This document shows, one piece after another, positions 54,691 to 64,000 of a stretch of DNA of 64,000 nt (position 1 is its first letter; every line of letters starts with the position of its first letter). The position numbers and the translations under genes are program-made. The notes under the pieces were generated by a model. It saw only the letters and a program-made list of their open reading frames with translations, had not been told where the DNA came from and made no database searches. Source of the stretch: Maniola hyperantus (Eukaryota > Arthropoda > Insecta > Lepidoptera > Nymphalidae); contig NC_048553.1 of the NCBI RefSeq assembly GCF_902806685.2, positions 8,477,099 through 8,541,098 of the forward strand, in the 5' to 3' direction.

Positions 54691-55469
54691 AACTTTTTTC
54701 CAACCTAAATATTATGAAGCTTACAAATTACAATACAATTTCATTACAGGAACTGTATCAAAATGACATAAAATTAAAACATAAATGAAATAACGTCAAG
54801 TTATTCAAGTAGGCACTTCCAATGTAAAGTATAATTAATGAGCGATATTATAAGAATAATTTATTAATATAAAATCCCTCTATACAAATTTTTCATATGC
54901 CTACCTACATTCCGTGTAGGTTTCGTTGCTTTGTTTAAGAATTTGTTTAAAAAGAATAATAAAATAATAATATGTAAAAATTTAACTCCGACTTACTGAG
55001 AATACCTATATTAAAAATATACCTAAATTCTTGATATTTTTGCAATGGTTGTAATAAATAGTTGGCTTTTTAAATACATATTTCGAAAAACTAGTAAATC
55101 GGGGTAACCATTATTATCGATAAAGACCACAAAACATTTATTTTTAATTTTTGTTTGTTGGTGCACGCTTCACGCTGAAACTACTGAACAGACCTGAACG
55201 AAACTTGACACAATTATAACTAATACTTTGGATAAAATATGAGATTGTATCCCGAAAAACCCGGTTTGTTCGGGATAGGGAATAGTATTTTATGTCGTCC
55301 TCACTCCAAAATGTAGTCCCGCTAATCAACAATAACCAATTTTGGCTATTATTTTTTCTTTCCAAAGCTTGTATTTTGAATATGGAAATATAAAATCTCT
55401 AAAGCACTACTTTCATAGTTAGCGGTGCAGTCAGCTAGCGGTCGTTGACCGGTAGTAGGTAATGGTATA
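54691..55469. other. mostly unique AT-rich DNA
   Basis: About 55150-55300 (GCTGAAACTACTGAACAGAC, TTGTATCCCGAAAAACCCGG) is faintly Helitron-like but has no ends. Confidence 0.3.
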
Positions 55470-55566
55470 TAAATAAATAAATAAATAAAATCTTTTTTAT
55501 TCAAATAAACTTTTACAAGTACTTTCGAATAGTCTATGATGCATCTACCACTGGTTCGGAATGGTT
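55470..55566 (-). repeat. family S copy, truncated
   Basis: (AAAT)n lead, TCTTTTTTATTCAAATAAAC, TTTTACAAGTACTTTCGAAT and CATCTACCACTGGTTCGGAA. Confidence 0.65.
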
Positions 55567-56217
55567 ATAGGGTCGAATGAAGTCCCTGAAACGCTATCTA
55601 TTGAAACAAGACAGCGTGATTTGCTCGAGAGTAGTTTTTGATACCGTAACGTTGGTACAGACTCTGTCTCCGAGCTTTAGATTTAGTTTCGACTTTACGG
55701 AACCCTAAGAGCTGTCCTTGTCTACCCTAATTTAAAATCTTTCGCCTAAAGGTAAAAGATACTTGTAGGTACATACAATTTTTCTATATAACCGCACAGT
55801 TTCAAGAGTGGGAAGGTGTGAAAATAATTTAATTATAACTCGACAGCGTAACCACATGAATAAAGATAGGTTTCACTAAGCTACGTTAACATTCAGGCTC
55901 AAGGACGGAAGCACTTGACCAACCCCGCTCTCAGGATATGCCCCGTAAAAACTGTTTTGTTACTCTAAAAAGAAAAGGAAACTCACACCTCAGCTTTTAC
56001 GGAAGAAAAGAAAATCTTATGTCAACACTTTTCCTGCAATCTTTATTCAGGAATGCTAGGTTTTTTAAATTAAATAAAATGTTGCTATACTTAGTTAAAA
56101 GACATTCTGACGACTATAGGTACCTTCTGTATCTGCTGTTTTTAACCGACTTCTTAAAACGAAGAGATTTCGATGCATATTTTTTGTAAAAGTATTTAAG
56201 TTTTCGAGTTAACCGAC
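55567..56217. other. unique DNA
   Basis: An 83-codon frame at 55938-56189 has no family signature. AACCGACTTCTTAAAACGAAG near 56146 resembles one end of the 16.5 kb TIR element, without a partner. Confidence 0.35.
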
Positions 56218-56337
56218 GACCCGAGTGCTGGCAGCTACCTTGGTCAAAGAATTAGTTTGGTCATCCAAAGGAGTAATGCTGCCAGCATCTTGGGTACAAT
56301 GCCTCGCTGCGGTGGTCTCGATGAGGTTATACTTTAA
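56218..56337 (+). pseudogene. non-LTR retrotransposon C-terminal end, type 2
   Basis: A 39-codon frame reads DPSAGSYLGQRISLVIQR, SNAASILGTMPRCGG, LDEVIL and a stop. A T-rich 3' segment with TTTAGTTTTAATT repeats follows (to about 56398). From memory, the SYL.QRIS..IQR.NA...LGT pattern ends a group of insect LINE-like polyproteins. Upstream coding is absent. Distinct from the LINE that follows. Confidence 0.5.
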
Positions 56338-56398
56338 TTTGTTTTAGTTTTAATTCAATGATTTTTTTAGTTTTAATTTAGATTTGAGTTTATTTAAT

Positions 56399-57056
56399 AG
56401 AATGGTCTATGTGAAAAACACTTCCTCCCACTGTACCACCTATAAAGCTGTATGAGACTCCACTAAAGAGAGTGCTGCAGTTTAAATACCTGGGGCATGT
56501 TATATCCTCTGACCTGAAAGACGATGCAGATATAGAGAGAGAACGCAGGGCGTTGTCTGTTAGGGCGAACATGATCGTCCGCAGGTTTGCTCGTTGTTCT
56601 GTAGCCGTCAAAATCACTCTTTTCAGAGCATATTGCACCTCCTTCTACACGAGCAGCCTGTGGATCGATTACACACAAAAGCAGTACAATGCCCTGCGTG
56701 TACAATATAATAATGCATTCAGGATGCTGATGGGGCTGCCCAGATTCTGCAGCGCGTCAGGGATGTTCGCCGAGGCGCATGTAGACTGTTTTTATACTAC
56801 TATGCGAAAGCGGTGCACATCCCTGTTGCGTAGAGTCCGGTCCAGCCCCAACGGCCTCCTGAAGGTATTTTCTGACAGGATCGACTGCCAGTACTTGAAT
56901 CACTGTTGTATGATTCACGTGCTGGCAAATCGATCCTGTCCTAATTTAAATAGTTATAGATTTTTTACTAACAAATAGGTTTAAGTTTCGTGTAATTACT
57001 AACACCAATATGATCCTTGTTGGTCGAAATAAAAACATTTTTTTTTTTTTTTTTTA
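56399..57056 (+). pseudogene. non-LTR retrotransposon RT C-terminal part, type 3
   Basis: The main frame 56415-56978 reads KTLPPTVPPIKLYETPLK, then RVLQFKYLGHVISSDLKD, and continues through RERRALSVRANMIVRRFARC, TLFRAYCTSFYTSSLW, RVQYNNAFRMLMGLPRF and CSASGMFAEAHVD to a stop at 56978. FKYLGH.I...DD is the conserved segment just after the RT catalytic core. The AYC...Y...LW and N.AFR.LMGLPR blocks are typical of insect LINE RTs. The stop at 56412 and the out-of-frame MVYVKNT just before show a frameshift at the truncated 5' edge. A short 3' UTR with GGTCGAAATAAAAAC and a T-run follows. No catalytic YxDD box is present. Confidence 0.8.
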
Positions 57057-58708
57057 TTTATGTCTTTTTAATCTAACCAATAAATAATTAGTTATTTTAA
57101 ATTTGAAAATCACTTTTTACCGTCATGGGGTACCTATAATACCGTAGTCTCAGTAAAAAAATGTGAAAGGATTTAAAGATAAAATTAAGGTTAACGAGAT
57201 ATTTTATTACTTTGTAGACTAAAACGATTAAAACAACAACAGTAAATTACGACGTAAACATTATAAAGTGGAAAATAAAGGTACGAAAGAAATCTAAATA
57301 TAGAACAGCTTAGATGCGCAAACAGCGTAACTCCAAAGAAAGCTAGTGGTACAGACGCGTACAAAGGACTTGCGAGGTGCGTGAAAGGGCAGACAATGTC
57401 ATGTATCAAGTTCATGCGAGGTTAACCAACCGTCCGCGTACAGTCGACGAGAAAACGACGACGACGACTTTTTTACATGCAGATTAGTAGGGGGAAAGAT
57501 CTTCTAGTTAACACCGTACCTACCTACTGCTTACCATATGAGTAAGAGTATGTGACAGACAGAGACTTGAACTTCAAGTATACCAACCTGTATTACATCT
57601 ACCTTTTTTAGGAGTTTTTCCAAACGGAATTTTCAAGCTGAAGTCGTATAAAAAACTAGTCAAATACAGTTCCGTGTAGCCACGCTGGTAGGTACCTACT
57701 AGCTAGCTAAAAACTTCGACGGTAAATATTTTTTAAACGGTGATTTTTTCAAAACCTGTCTAAATAATCTCATAATCATTTTAAAATTCCCATTTAACAT
57801 ATTATTACTCGAAGGTGCAAACCAATTTTTGTATCGACTGACAATTTTTATGTTCGGGGGTGCCTACCCTAAAAATATTTTTTTTTAAATTTGCATCTGA
57901 TTAGCAGTAATAGGTTTCTAAAAATTCAACTTTACAGCTCTTATAGCTTATTCTTAAAATGAATGGTGCTGTGACACACAAACAGATGGGACATGCAGAC
58001 TGAATAAACTACAAGGGATCTTTGTTTTACTACGAAACCCTTAAAGCGTGGTACAAGGTAACACGTTGCTCGTCTAAACATTCTTCAGATTTCAGGCACA
58101 TTTCATAATTCATTCGTATATTTACCTACTGCGTAATTTCAGTATGTGACTACGTTAAATTAAAGCAGAGAAATACATTGACTTATTATAGTAAGGTATA
58201 TCACTGGATGACGTATACTAAAACTGTTTCTAAAACCTCAAGGTTTGAGGTAAGAATTTTTCAGTTTTAAAATAATGTATTATTATACATAGTGAGTATG
58301 CGACAAGGTTTTTAGTTGTTATACTTTTCAAGTTTTAAACAGCAATTAGGTATTGTGTATTCGTTAAATAAAAAGATGATGATTTTGATTTACGTTGCCG
58401 GGACGGATAATTATTTTTCATTTTTGGGTAAAAGGACATTTTTCTTTTTCTTTTGTCAGCATTGTTTAATTCAGTTTTGTGATGTAACAGCTCCATATTA
58501 CGGTTTCATATTTTTATTCATTTTCTCACAAGAATGTCATTAAAAAAATTGCGTTCGCAAACAGGCTTCGCATTTGGAAGACAAAAAAACCATCAAGTGT
58601 CGTAGGGAACCCGCAAAAAAAACAGTACGCTCTACTCTGTCCCTCACATACACATAATTTGGGCAACACGCACTGCCCAGCCAAAAAGATGCCGCGTTAG
58701 TTTCACTT
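57057..58708. other. unique AT-rich DNA
   Basis: No repeat family or gene recognised in about 1.65 kb. A GACGACGACGAC tract at about 57450 and CpG words around 57300-57470 are the only compositional marks. Confidence 0.4.
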
Positions 58709-59051
58709 TTTTTTTTTTTTTTTATTCAGATACAAGTTAGCCCTTGACTGCAATCTCACCTGGTGGTAAGTGATGATGCAGTCTAAGATGATAGCGGGCT
58801 AACCTGGAAGGGGTATGGCAGTTTTTATTAAACCCATACCCCTTTGGTTTCTACACGGCATCGTACCGGAACGCTAAATCGCTTGGCGGCACGGCTTTGC
58901 CGGTAGGGTGGTAACCAGCCACGGCCGAAGCCTCCCACCAGACCAGACCGGAAATTTAGAAATTATAAAATTCCAAACCCTTGCCAGGAATCGAACCCGG
59001 GACCTCCCACTATTAAGACCACAGCGCTTACCACTGCGCCAGGGAGGTCGT
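58709..59051 (-). mobile_element. SINE1, full length
   Basis: A poly(T) lead of about 18 (reverse A-tail), then the body, then GGAATCGAACCCGGGACC (B box complement) and CCACTGCGCCAGGGAGGTC (A box and head). TCACTT flanks both sides, a likely 6-bp target duplication. It matches the 13.45 kb copy along its whole length with few differences. Confidence 0.85.
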
Positions 59052-59581
59052 CACTTGGATGCTTCGCTTCAAAAAAAATATTTTTTTAAATTAAATCGTA
59101 AGCAACTGTACAAAAACGATTACCTTACGTAGAGACAAGATATAGAAAGACTTGTCTACTACCCTGTGACAATACACATGTAACTCTATACGTGGAAATA
59201 ATTAGAGCGCCTCAGACCCTGGGCTTGAGACAATGAGGATTTTGTTACCATTATAAAAATACACACTTTTTCGGGGATTTTTAAAGATTAAAACAAGTTT
59301 CGCTACAAACGCTTCGTCGTGCTCGGTTGTTTTGAGCCGTAGAAAATTAACGCATGTCGTCATAACAGTGTTAAATTTCAGACAGGAAATGAACCAGTTT
59401 TAGTAAAAGAGTTTAAAAAAGATCTATTTCTAAGTCCGTTTAAGGTCAACTTCTTCAAATTGTATTAAAAATCATTTTCAACTAAAAACAAACTTACAAA
59501 TTGTATTTAGCGGTTTGATTTCTTAAAACCTGGATCAATCATTATTACAATCTCAATTGTTGTGATTGGGTGAATTTGTGC
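59052..59581. other. unique AT-rich DNA
   Basis: Nothing recognised. Confidence 0.35.
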
Positions 59582-59684
59582 GATTCTTGTTGCAACAATG
59601 CATTCTAGCCAATGCAGTGCAGTGCAGTGCAGTGAGCAAGCAAAAACCAATCAGAGGTGATTGCTTGGTGTTTCAACAAGAATC
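59582..59684. mobile_element. short TIR element with (GCAGT)4
   Basis: GATTCTTGTTGCAACA at the left and TGTTTCAACAAGAATC at the right form 16-bp inverted ends with one mismatch. The centre holds four GCAGT pentamers, and CCAATC..AGGTGATTG as a further small dyad. Non-coding. Confidence 0.5.
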
Positions 59685-59734
59685 TAGGCAGTCAAAGTAA
59701 GTAGTCACATCATCGTCTAAACTTATCACCGCCG

Positions 59735-59825
59735 GCTCTCTGCTAAGCATGGCTCTCCTCACAAAATGAGAAACGTTTAGGCCATAGTCCACCACGTTGG
59801 CCCAGTGCAGATTGGCAGACTTATA
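59735..59825 (-). mobile_element. SINE2 tail part
   Basis: GCCGGCTCTCTGCTAAGC, GTTTAGGCCATAGTCCACC and GCCCAGTGCAGATTGGCAG. The head is absent. Confidence 0.6.
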
Positions 59826-60376
59826 AGAATGTAGTATGGATATAGCTAGTACCTGGTCTATCTACTAGTTAAAAAGTGCTATCTGACAAATTAAGAATGT
59901 TCAACCTCAAAACTAAAACACAAGGAAAAGTGTGACTCGCCATAGTCGACTTTATTTCAATTTGTGCAGGATTATTATCAAAAGTTTAAAAGCATCAACG
60001 AAGCGAAAACGATATAAGAGCGCCACGGACGAATCGGTATAATATCGGCGTACGCTGTCCTTTTCCCCCATTATTTTATCTTCCACTAAAGTCTAGGCAG
60101 ACTTGGGGAGTCTGTCTTACCCCTTTTGGGGGGTACTTGAGGCCCTTATCTGTTGTAAGTTTGTACAGCGTAGTGGATCGTAGGGGACCCCTTTGCTGAT
60201 GCATCTTGAGTCGCATGCCACTGTCGAAATGAAAGATGCACCTGGGCATTTTTAAAATTTACCGATTTTTTGAACACTTTCGCTAATTAAGGACACTATA
60301 TTTAATGGCTTTTATTTGAAACAACTAAAGACCTCTCTCAATATACTTAATTTTATTTTTGTGTTAAATATTAAAA
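59826..60376. other. unique DNA
   Basis: Nothing recognised. Confidence 0.35.
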
Positions 60377-60597
60377 TCCATACTTTAATATTATGAATGC
60401 GAAAGTTTGTCCGTATGTCGGTCTGGCTAGCTTTTCAGACTCATGCGTTTCAGCTGATTTAGATGTTTGGTAAGTACAGAGATAGCTTTCATCCGAGGAT
60501 AACATAGGGTACTTTTTGTCTAGGAAAGTCAAAGAATTTCCACGTAATTTTTATTAAAACTTGAATCCACGTGCATAAAGACGTGGACATTAGCTAG
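60377..60597 (+). mobile_element. Helitron-like, family A1, both ends kept
   Basis: A|TCCATACTTTAATATTATG at the left and ACATTAGCTAG|T at the right. The body has diverged (GAAGTCGCG replaced by AAAGACGTGG), so it is an older copy with good edges. 221 bp. Confidence 0.75.
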
Positions 60598-61716
60598 TAG
60601 GTAGTAAATAATTTCTAGCATTCACAATTATGTTTTAATGTTACACACAATTAAATTTTATGGTTATGAATATTTTCCAATACATTTGGTCACGGCTTCC
60701 GCATGTAGTTTTTCTTTTTTTTTTCACTTGAAAAATCTCATCAATTTTCCAGAATAAATGCCCTATGTCCTTGTCGACATTTGAGGCTAGCTCTTCGTTT
60801 AAATAAAATCTGTATTTTCGGTCATTGGAAAACACGACGGCTGTAAAAATAACGATGCTGCAGTCAAAGCATTTGTCTTTTTTCGTTTTATTTTTATTTG
60901 ATTATAGGTATTTCGATAGGTATATCTATGGCTCTATATCTTTATATCTATATACTTAATGTATAATTCATTAATATTAAAATTAAATATACAAAGGTAG
61001 CAGGTCTTTATAGTAATACTTTTTATTAAACAATAAAACTTTGTCTTGACGATAAAATATGAATTCCTTGCTTGAAAATGTTTTGCCCAAGACTCCATGT
61101 AAGAAATTATAATGTAGGATACTACGTACATAATTATAAGATTTTGGAAGGATACGGAATATTTTCATCCGATCAATAGGAAAGTACCTATGAATACGAC
61201 ACAGATTTTGAAGATCGATTTTGTACCATCGAACTATGAACACTATAGACAAAAGCATCTATAAAAGAAGCAACAATTTCAACAATATTTCGCAAAGAAG
61301 CAACAATAGGTAGCATTTATAATAGTGCCTTATTTTTGGAGTAAAAGAGAACCAATAGCGGGCAATTTTTCACGCACCCGTTCGCACATTGCCTGCAACC
61401 CCGCCTACTACTTATGCGTGTATGCAAGTTGAGGTTATTTTTTTTATTCTTCCCCCGGCCTGTCTGGTCTTCCCATTTTCGCCTTCAAAGCCACCACAAT
61501 GCTGTGATTAACGTGCTCTTGGACGTCTAATGGGTTTCTTCGATTTTTTGCAGACGTCTCTATGACTACCATAGATAAGGTTTAATTTTAGGTTTCTGTT
61601 ACTAAAAAATTTCTTGAGTCGACGACGGTTTATTTTGTTTCGTGTAGTTTGAACATTGTTGTTTAAAATTTTGATCATTAAAATACACAAGCCCAGGTGA
61701 GATTACTAGTTTTACA
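60598..61716. other. unique AT-rich DNA
   Basis: Open frames on the minus strand (about 60641-60835, 60983-61258, 61508-61690) are Lys/Asn/Ile-rich without domains. Nothing else. Confidence 0.35.
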
Positions 61717-61772
61717 ACAAACCAATAAACCAACAAACAAACACAATTTCGCATTTATAATAGGGTTAGTGA
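61717..61772 (-). mobile_element. Helitron-like, family A2, 5' end only
   Basis: The minus strand starts A|TCACTAACCCTATTATAAA at 61772 and runs into the (GTTT)n tract, then stops. Confidence 0.65.
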
Positions 61773-61804
61773 TTCATCATGAGACAAAAGCGCTGTATAA
61801 AACC

Positions 61805-61975
61805 ATCAGTGTATAGTCAAAGTCAAAGCCATGTACACTTTTAATATTTTACTGCCAATGGTTGAATATGTAATTAATTACGTTAACTTAAAACTAAATC
61901 TACGAGCCACGTAGGGTTCCAAACGCGCTGTGGTCTGAGAAGGCCACAACAAAGTATGCCGGATAATGCAAAATT
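61805..61975 (+). repeat. family R copy
   Basis: AGTCAAAGTCAAAGCCATG, TTAAAACTAAATCTACGAG, AGGGTTCCAAACGCGC and GGTCTGAGAAGGCCACAACA. Confidence 0.65.
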
Positions 61976-62188
61976 ATTACATTATACACATATTTCATAG
62001 AACCTCCACCAGAAGGCAGCAGCCACCAAATCATAAAATCAAATTTACCAATTAGGCAATAAGTCCGCAATCAGAGGAAACTGCGGGCACACAAAAATTA
62101 CACTTATTAATAAAGCATAACGCACAAAACTGAAAACTATGCCGTTCACTTTGAATCATCGATTCAGTAATGGCAGTCCTATTAAAAA

Positions 62189-62630
62189 TAAAAATAAACC
62201 GGCCAGGTGCGAGTCACACTCGCGCACTGAGGGTTCCGTACTAAAGTCGTATTTTTTCAACATTTTGCATGATAAATTAAAACTATTATGCATAAAAATC
62301 TATGTTAGAATGTATGTTATTGTGTAATAGTGTGTTATTTTTCTATTCTATATATAACTATTTATAAACACATTATAATTTTTTTTGTGATGTAACTACA
62401 AATTTACTGTTTTTGGATTTGTGTGCTATAAGACCTACCTACTTGCCAAATTTCATGACTCTAGGTCAAACGGGAAGTACCCTATAGGTTTCTTGACAGA
62501 CACTACAGACAGACAGACAACAAGAAGTGATCCTATAAACTCAAAGTCAAAGTCAAATAATGTATTCAAAATAGGTAATAAATTACTCTTTTTGATAGTC
62601 AGTCCTTTTGAGGTCCGGAACCCTAAAAAA
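62189..62630 (+). repeat. CGGCC repeat, copy 6, with nested family R piece
   Basis: AACCGGCCAGGTGCGAGTCA at the left and GGTCCGGAACCCTAAAAA at the right. The core is shortened. A 65-bp family R head (62537-62601: CAAAGTCAAAGTCAAATAAT to TTTTTGATAGTCAG) replaces the usual GGGTTCCGTTTTT segment. Confidence 0.7.
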
Positions 62631-62872
62631 TCGTGCCCACTACTGAACCCAGCGTTCCCGCCTTGTAGTTAAGATTGACAGACGGAAGGGTTGAGGTGGG
62701 GGCGATAGGGAGGAATTGAAAGAGAGTGGAAAAAATTATACGTGGCAACCGACGCATCTTAACTTCCGAGCTGCCTTCCGAGCCTCGTCCTGAAGGGCAA
62801 GTACGCTTGAAAGATATTATAAACAAAGTTACATCTTGTTCGGATCATACTGCGGATTCTACTTCCTACTAA

Positions 62873-63299
62873 TCCATATCTATAGATTTTCACGACCTAT
62901 AGTCAATAGTCATCACGGCCCATTTAGACAAAAGGGATAAAAATGATTTGCATCTCGAAGAAGGACATAAGCTACTTTTTATCCCGGAAAATCAAAGAGT
63001 TCTCATGTGATTTTCAAAAAACCGAAATTCATATCACTGACATCATCTACGTACTTAGTATAGAGATAGTTTGCATCCTAGAGATGAGTAGGTACAGGAC
63101 AGGCTACTTTTATCCCAGAAAATCACAAGTTCCCACGGGATTTTTAAAAACCGATCGAGCAACGGATCGTCGTGATCTTATGCATAAATATAGTTAAAGA
63201 TCTGTAGAGTGACACTGATAACTCTTATCCCGGAAAATCAGTTACCGCGGGATTTTTAAAAATTAAACCCACAAGGAAGTAGTCGCGGGCATCATCTAG
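62873..63299 (+). mobile_element. Helitron-like, A1/A2 mosaic with three cores
   Basis: Starts A|TCCATATCTATAG and ends AGTCGCGGGCATCATCTAG|T. Inside, the TATCCCGGAAAATC/TATCCCAGAAAATC motif occurs three times (about 62980, 63112 and 63226). An A2-specific GAGCAACGGATCGTCGTG lies before the last. Confidence 0.7.
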
Positions 63300-63303
63300 T
63301 TCA

Positions 63304-63520
63304 AAAATCGAAATCAAAATCAAATAATTTATTGAAAATAGGTAATAACATACCTAGATTAATTATTGGTCTCGCTCTAATATACTACACTTTTTGATTG
63401 TCAGTTGTTGGATTTATAAGATGAAGTGGTGATAATTTTTATACAAACTTAAAACTAAAGCTACGAGGGTTCCAAACGCGTCCAGGTCTGAGAAGAGCCC
63501 ACAACAAACTCAGCCGGGGT
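63304..63520 (+). repeat. family R copy, longest
   Basis: AAATCAAAATCAAATAATTT, TTTTTGATTGTCAGTTGTTG, AAACTAAAGCTACGAGGG and GTCTGAGAAGAGCCCACA. It runs to AACTCAGCCGGGG and a T-run. Confidence 0.7.
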
Positions 63521-63617
63521 TTTTTTTATTTTTACTATCACCAATTTACAAAAACACTTAAACTTATTAGAACTATCATAAAGCTGTTAAGCAACTCATT
63601 CCCAAACCTTATCATTT

Positions 63618-63990
63618 CTATATATATAAAAGGAAAAGGTGACTGATTGACTGACTGACTGACTGATCTATCAACGCACTGCTCAAACTACTGGACGGAT
63701 CGCGCTGAAATTCGGCATGCAGTGCAGATAGCTATTGTGACGTAGGCATCCGCTAAGAAAGGATTTTTCAAAATTCAACCCCTAAAGGTGTAAAATAGGG
63801 GTTTGAATTTTGTATGAAAGTCTGTCAGTTTTGAAGTTTTGTAGTTAATATTTTTACAATTAGCAGTATGACATATTTTACTAAGCTCATATGTTAAAAT
63901 CTCATTGTTAAAGATCAAGTTTAAGGGTGTAAAATAGGGGTTTAAAATTTTAGTTTACTCCACGCGGACGAAGTCGCGGGCATAAGCTAG
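63618..63990 (+). mobile_element. Helitron-like, family B, longest copy
   Basis: CTATATATATAAAAGGAAAAG head, (GACT)n, GATCTATCAACGCACTGCTC and TTCAACCCCTAAAGGTG. A segment of about 130 bp not seen in the other copies (about 63805-63935) follows. The end is GAAGTCGCGGGCATAAGCTAG|T (CTAG at 63987-63990). AAAATAGGGGTTT occurs on both sides of the extra segment, so the shorter copies may be deletions between these repeats. Confidence 0.8.
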
Positions 63991-64000
63991 TTTAAAATAA

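Overview
The window looks like nuclear DNA of a moth or butterfly (Lepidoptera). It is AT-rich, carries many short GTAGGTACCTAC-type microsatellites, and has no long open reading frame of host character. It is crowded with interspersed repeats that I recall from lepidopteran genomes: Helitron-like elements ending GCGGGCATCATCTAG, the CGGCCAAGTGCGAGTC repeat, and tRNA-derived SINEs. These identifications come from reading and memory; no database was searched. I find no intact host protein gene, tRNA, rRNA or CRISPR. The coding remnants I can recognise come from mobile elements: pieces of at least two non-LTR retrotransposon types (13.3, 28.6, 40.0 and 56.2-57.0 kb) and the N-terminal part of a PIF/Harbinger-type transposase (40.1-40.7 kb, minus strand). 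The window therefore reads as intergenic or very large-intron DNA.

Repeat families named in the entries. Helitron-like A1: starts TCCATACTAATATTATAA, ends GCGGGCATCATCTAG. A2: starts TCACTACCC, same 3' end. B: starts near TATATAAAAGGAAAAG, ends GCGAGCATAAGCTAG. C: GGCTTCGCTCGGGTGG next to the CTAG end. D: ends GGGGCGGGTCGCTGG. E: starts TCTACACTAATATTATAA, ends GCGGGGATCAGCTAG. Well-preserved copies sit between a 5' A and a 3' T, the Helitron target signature. SINE1: tRNA-like, GACCTCCCTGGCGCAGTGG head. SINE2: tRNA-like, second family, B box GGTTCGATCCC. SINE3: tRNA-like head on the minus strand near 23.4 kb. 'CGGCC repeat': about 430 bp, unclassified. F: about 180 bp foldback MITE with GTACATCGACC arms. 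R and S: two retroposon-like families with no visible coding part.

Layout. 0-10 kb: TIR elements, CGGCC repeats, Helitron-like pieces and two clear MITEs near 9.4-9.95 kb. 10-13 kb: mostly unique. 13-15 kb: a Helitron-like copy holding two near-perfect palindromes, a LINE end split by SINE1, and an intact A1 copy. 16.5-19.8 kb: a TIR element, then a 1.9 kb E element with three internal tandem units and a D element docked to its 3' end. 20-35 kb: scattered SINEs, foldback MITEs and Helitron-like copies in unique DNA, with a DRE-rich promoter-like patch at 30.1 kb. 35.4-38.4 kb: the longest repeat-poor interval. 38.4-40.9 kb: a PIF/Harbinger-type element with 41-bp GC-rich TIRs and TTA duplications, its transposase broken by a CGGCC repeat. 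42-54 kb: more Helitron-like copies, a 158-bp tandem repeat, a second E element (two units, opposite strand), a GC-rich tandem duplication and a possible LTR-type promoter. 54-64 kb: coding remnants, LINE ends, SINE1, and nested Helitron-like and R copies.

The genes do not form a pathway. What the window records is mobile-element ecology: nested insertions, tandem docking of Helitron-like elements, internal tandem amplification and inverted-duplication rearrangements.
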